Origin: Turneriella sp942492915
GTDB lineage: Bacteria; Spirochaetota; Leptospiria; Turneriellales; Turneriellaceae
Length of the DNA: 64,000 nucleotides
Direction of reading: 5' to 3'
NCBI GenBank assembly: GCA_942492915.1
Contig: OW818662.1
Coordinates: 1,054,001-1,118,000 of the forward strand
The notes beneath the pieces were generated by a model that made no database searches, had not been told where the DNA came from, and saw only the letters and a program-made list of their open reading frames with translations. Positions within the stretch are counted from its first letter, which is position 1, and the number at the start of each line of letters is the position of its first letter. The position numbers and the translations under genes are program-made. Positions 63,048-64,000 of the stretch are shown in pieces.

Positions 63048-64000
63048 GCGACCTTGATGCCGATCTTTTCCGCCAGCGCGCGCCACTGCTCTGGCATCAC
63101 ACGCTTGCCGTTTTCTTCGGTGCCTTTGAACAGCCCGAGAGGGTCATTGCCCGGAAGGCTAGGGTCGAACTCCGGCACCATGGCGAAGTCGTCCTTTTCC
63201 GGCGAGCGGTCGCGCTTCACCTCATCGATAGTTTTGATGCCGTTCTGGATTTCCAGAATCGCGGTCTGCACTTCCATGTTGTCGATCTGCGCAGCTGCGA
63301 GCGGGTCTGGTACATCGAGCGGGTTCCATTCGATTTCGACGGTCACGTCGTCTGGATCGATGCCGTATTTCTGGCAGGCTTGGTATACCTCGCCGGATTG
63401 CTCCCACTTCACCAGGTCAGCAAGCCACTCGACAGCCGGCTGCAGCAGACCGATCTGAAAGTCGGCTTTGACGTGCGCATTCCAGACCTCGCCGTCGCGC
63501 TTTGAGCTTGCGAGCTCGCCTTGGGCTGAGCCCTTGATGATTGATTGCGGGATATGGGTGACGGCGGCTACGTAGTCCCACAGAAACTCGCAGGCTTCTT
63601 TGATGCCGGTGAACGAGGTCTCGACATAGTCCAGCTTGTAGTTGTCGGGGATCGATGCGATTGACTTCGAGGTGAAGTTCATCTTGATCTTTTGCACCAG
63701 CTTTCCAATGGCTGACTTCATGCCGCCGCCGCCAGCGTCTGACGCCATTTTCGCGGCCTCGGTTGCAGGGTATGAGAGCACCGCTGTCCGGTAGCGCATC
63801 AGCAGGTTGGAGATAGTCCACTGCGCCATATTGATGCCACGCAACCCGGTGAGGATACGCTGCAGCATGCTCACCCCGCGCTGCTGTACTGGGTCGAGGT
63901 TATCCACCCGATGGAACACGCGAGACTTGTGCACGTCTTGCCCGCCGACGGTGAGCTTCTGGAAGTCTTCGAAGTCTCTGGCGAGTGGGTCGTATGCCTG
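63044..64000 (-). CDS. Portal protein, DUF1073 family (partial, cut by window end)
   Basis: The frame is open from the right edge to TGA at 63044: 318 codons of the C-terminal part. WDYVAAVTHIPQSIIKGSAQGELASSKRDGEVW, described here by its core IPQSIIKGSAQGELASS, is the signature of DUF1073 portal proteins, and DVTVEIEWNPLDVPDPLAAAQI follows as usual. The portal forms the DNA entry ring. Its N-terminus and the terminase genes lie beyond the window. Confidence 0.85.
   Translation of the reverse strand, partial: QAYDPLARDFEDFQKLTVGGQDVHKSRVFHRVDNLDPVQQRGVSMLQRILTGLRGINMAQWTISNLLMRYRTAVLSYPATEAAKMASDAGGGGMKSAIGKLVQKIKMNFTSKSIASIPDNYKLDYVETSFTGIKEACEFLWDYVAAVTHIPQSIIKGSAQGELASSKRDGEVWNAHVKADFQIGLLQPAVEWLADLVKWEQSGEVYQACQKYGIDPDDVTVEIEWNPLDVPDPLAAAQIDNMEVQTAILEIQNGIKTIDEVKRDRSPEKDDFAMVPEFDPSLPGNDPLGLFKGTEENGKRVMPEQWRALAEKIGIKVA

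Overview
The window is bacterial. Roughly the first 23.8 kb is ordinary, GC-rich chromosome: a toxin-antitoxin pair, topA, a primary-type sigma factor, a complete biotin operon, acyl-CoA synthetase, an MBOAT acetylation pair and several membrane or lipoproteins. From about 24 kb to the end the DNA is accessory. A spirochaete of the Leptospirales (Turneriella or Leptonema-like) fits the mixture of genes and the moderate GC content, but this is an impression from gene content and no marker in the window proves it.

Layout. 1-0.8 kb: tail of an unknown gene and a VapBC pair. 0.8-5.7 kb: FAD oxidoreductase coupled to a DUF3556-like membrane protein, two overlapping SET-domain genes, and a divergent TetR regulator. 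5.7-10.7 kb, minus strand: topA, a membrane protein with a CxxCH motif, a sigma-70 factor and an EAL phosphodiesterase. 10.8-19.4 kb, plus strand: lipoprotein, long-chain acyl-CoA synthetase, alpha/beta hydrolase, then bioF-bioD-bioA-bioB with overlapping or nearly touching ends. 19.4-23.8 kb, minus strand: class V aminotransferase, SGNH-like protein, MBOAT acyltransferase, helical-repeat protein with a basic tail.

24-35.7 kb is a defence island. It holds a dGTPase overlapping a poly(A)-polymerase-head nucleotidyltransferase, and a type I restriction-modification system whose hsdM is separated from hsdS and hsdR by a NucS-like nuclease gene and an OLD-like ATPase/TOPRIM gene on the opposite strand. 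A small protein with an RxxxxH (HEPN-type) motif overlaps the 3' end of hsdS. The hsdS reading frame runs through a GC-rich palindromic repeat.

35.8-45.2 kb is mobile-element DNA, AT-richer than the core: ribbon-helix-helix protein, tyrosine recombinase, DUF6573-like protein, hypothetical genes, an exported ankyrin-repeat protein, a winged-helix protein, a group-II-like reverse transcriptase without a visible intron, a strong hairpin and a large serine recombinase.

45.2-64 kb is the lysis, tail and head part of a contractile-tailed prophage, all on the minus strand. In transcription order from the right edge it encodes portal (DUF1073, cut by the window), head morphogenesis, DUF2213 protease/scaffold, cement, DUF2184 major capsid, connectors, DUF3383 sheath, tube, tail chaperone with an apparent frameshift, tape measure, hub, plug, spike, baseplate W and J, tail fibres, a sialyltransferase-like glycosyltransferase, and lysis proteins. 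Terminase lies outside the window.

The parts most deserving a second look are the dGTPase-nucleotidyltransferase pair, the interleaved restriction locus, the reverse transcriptase with its neighbouring hairpin, and the GT29-like enzyme in the prophage tail module.
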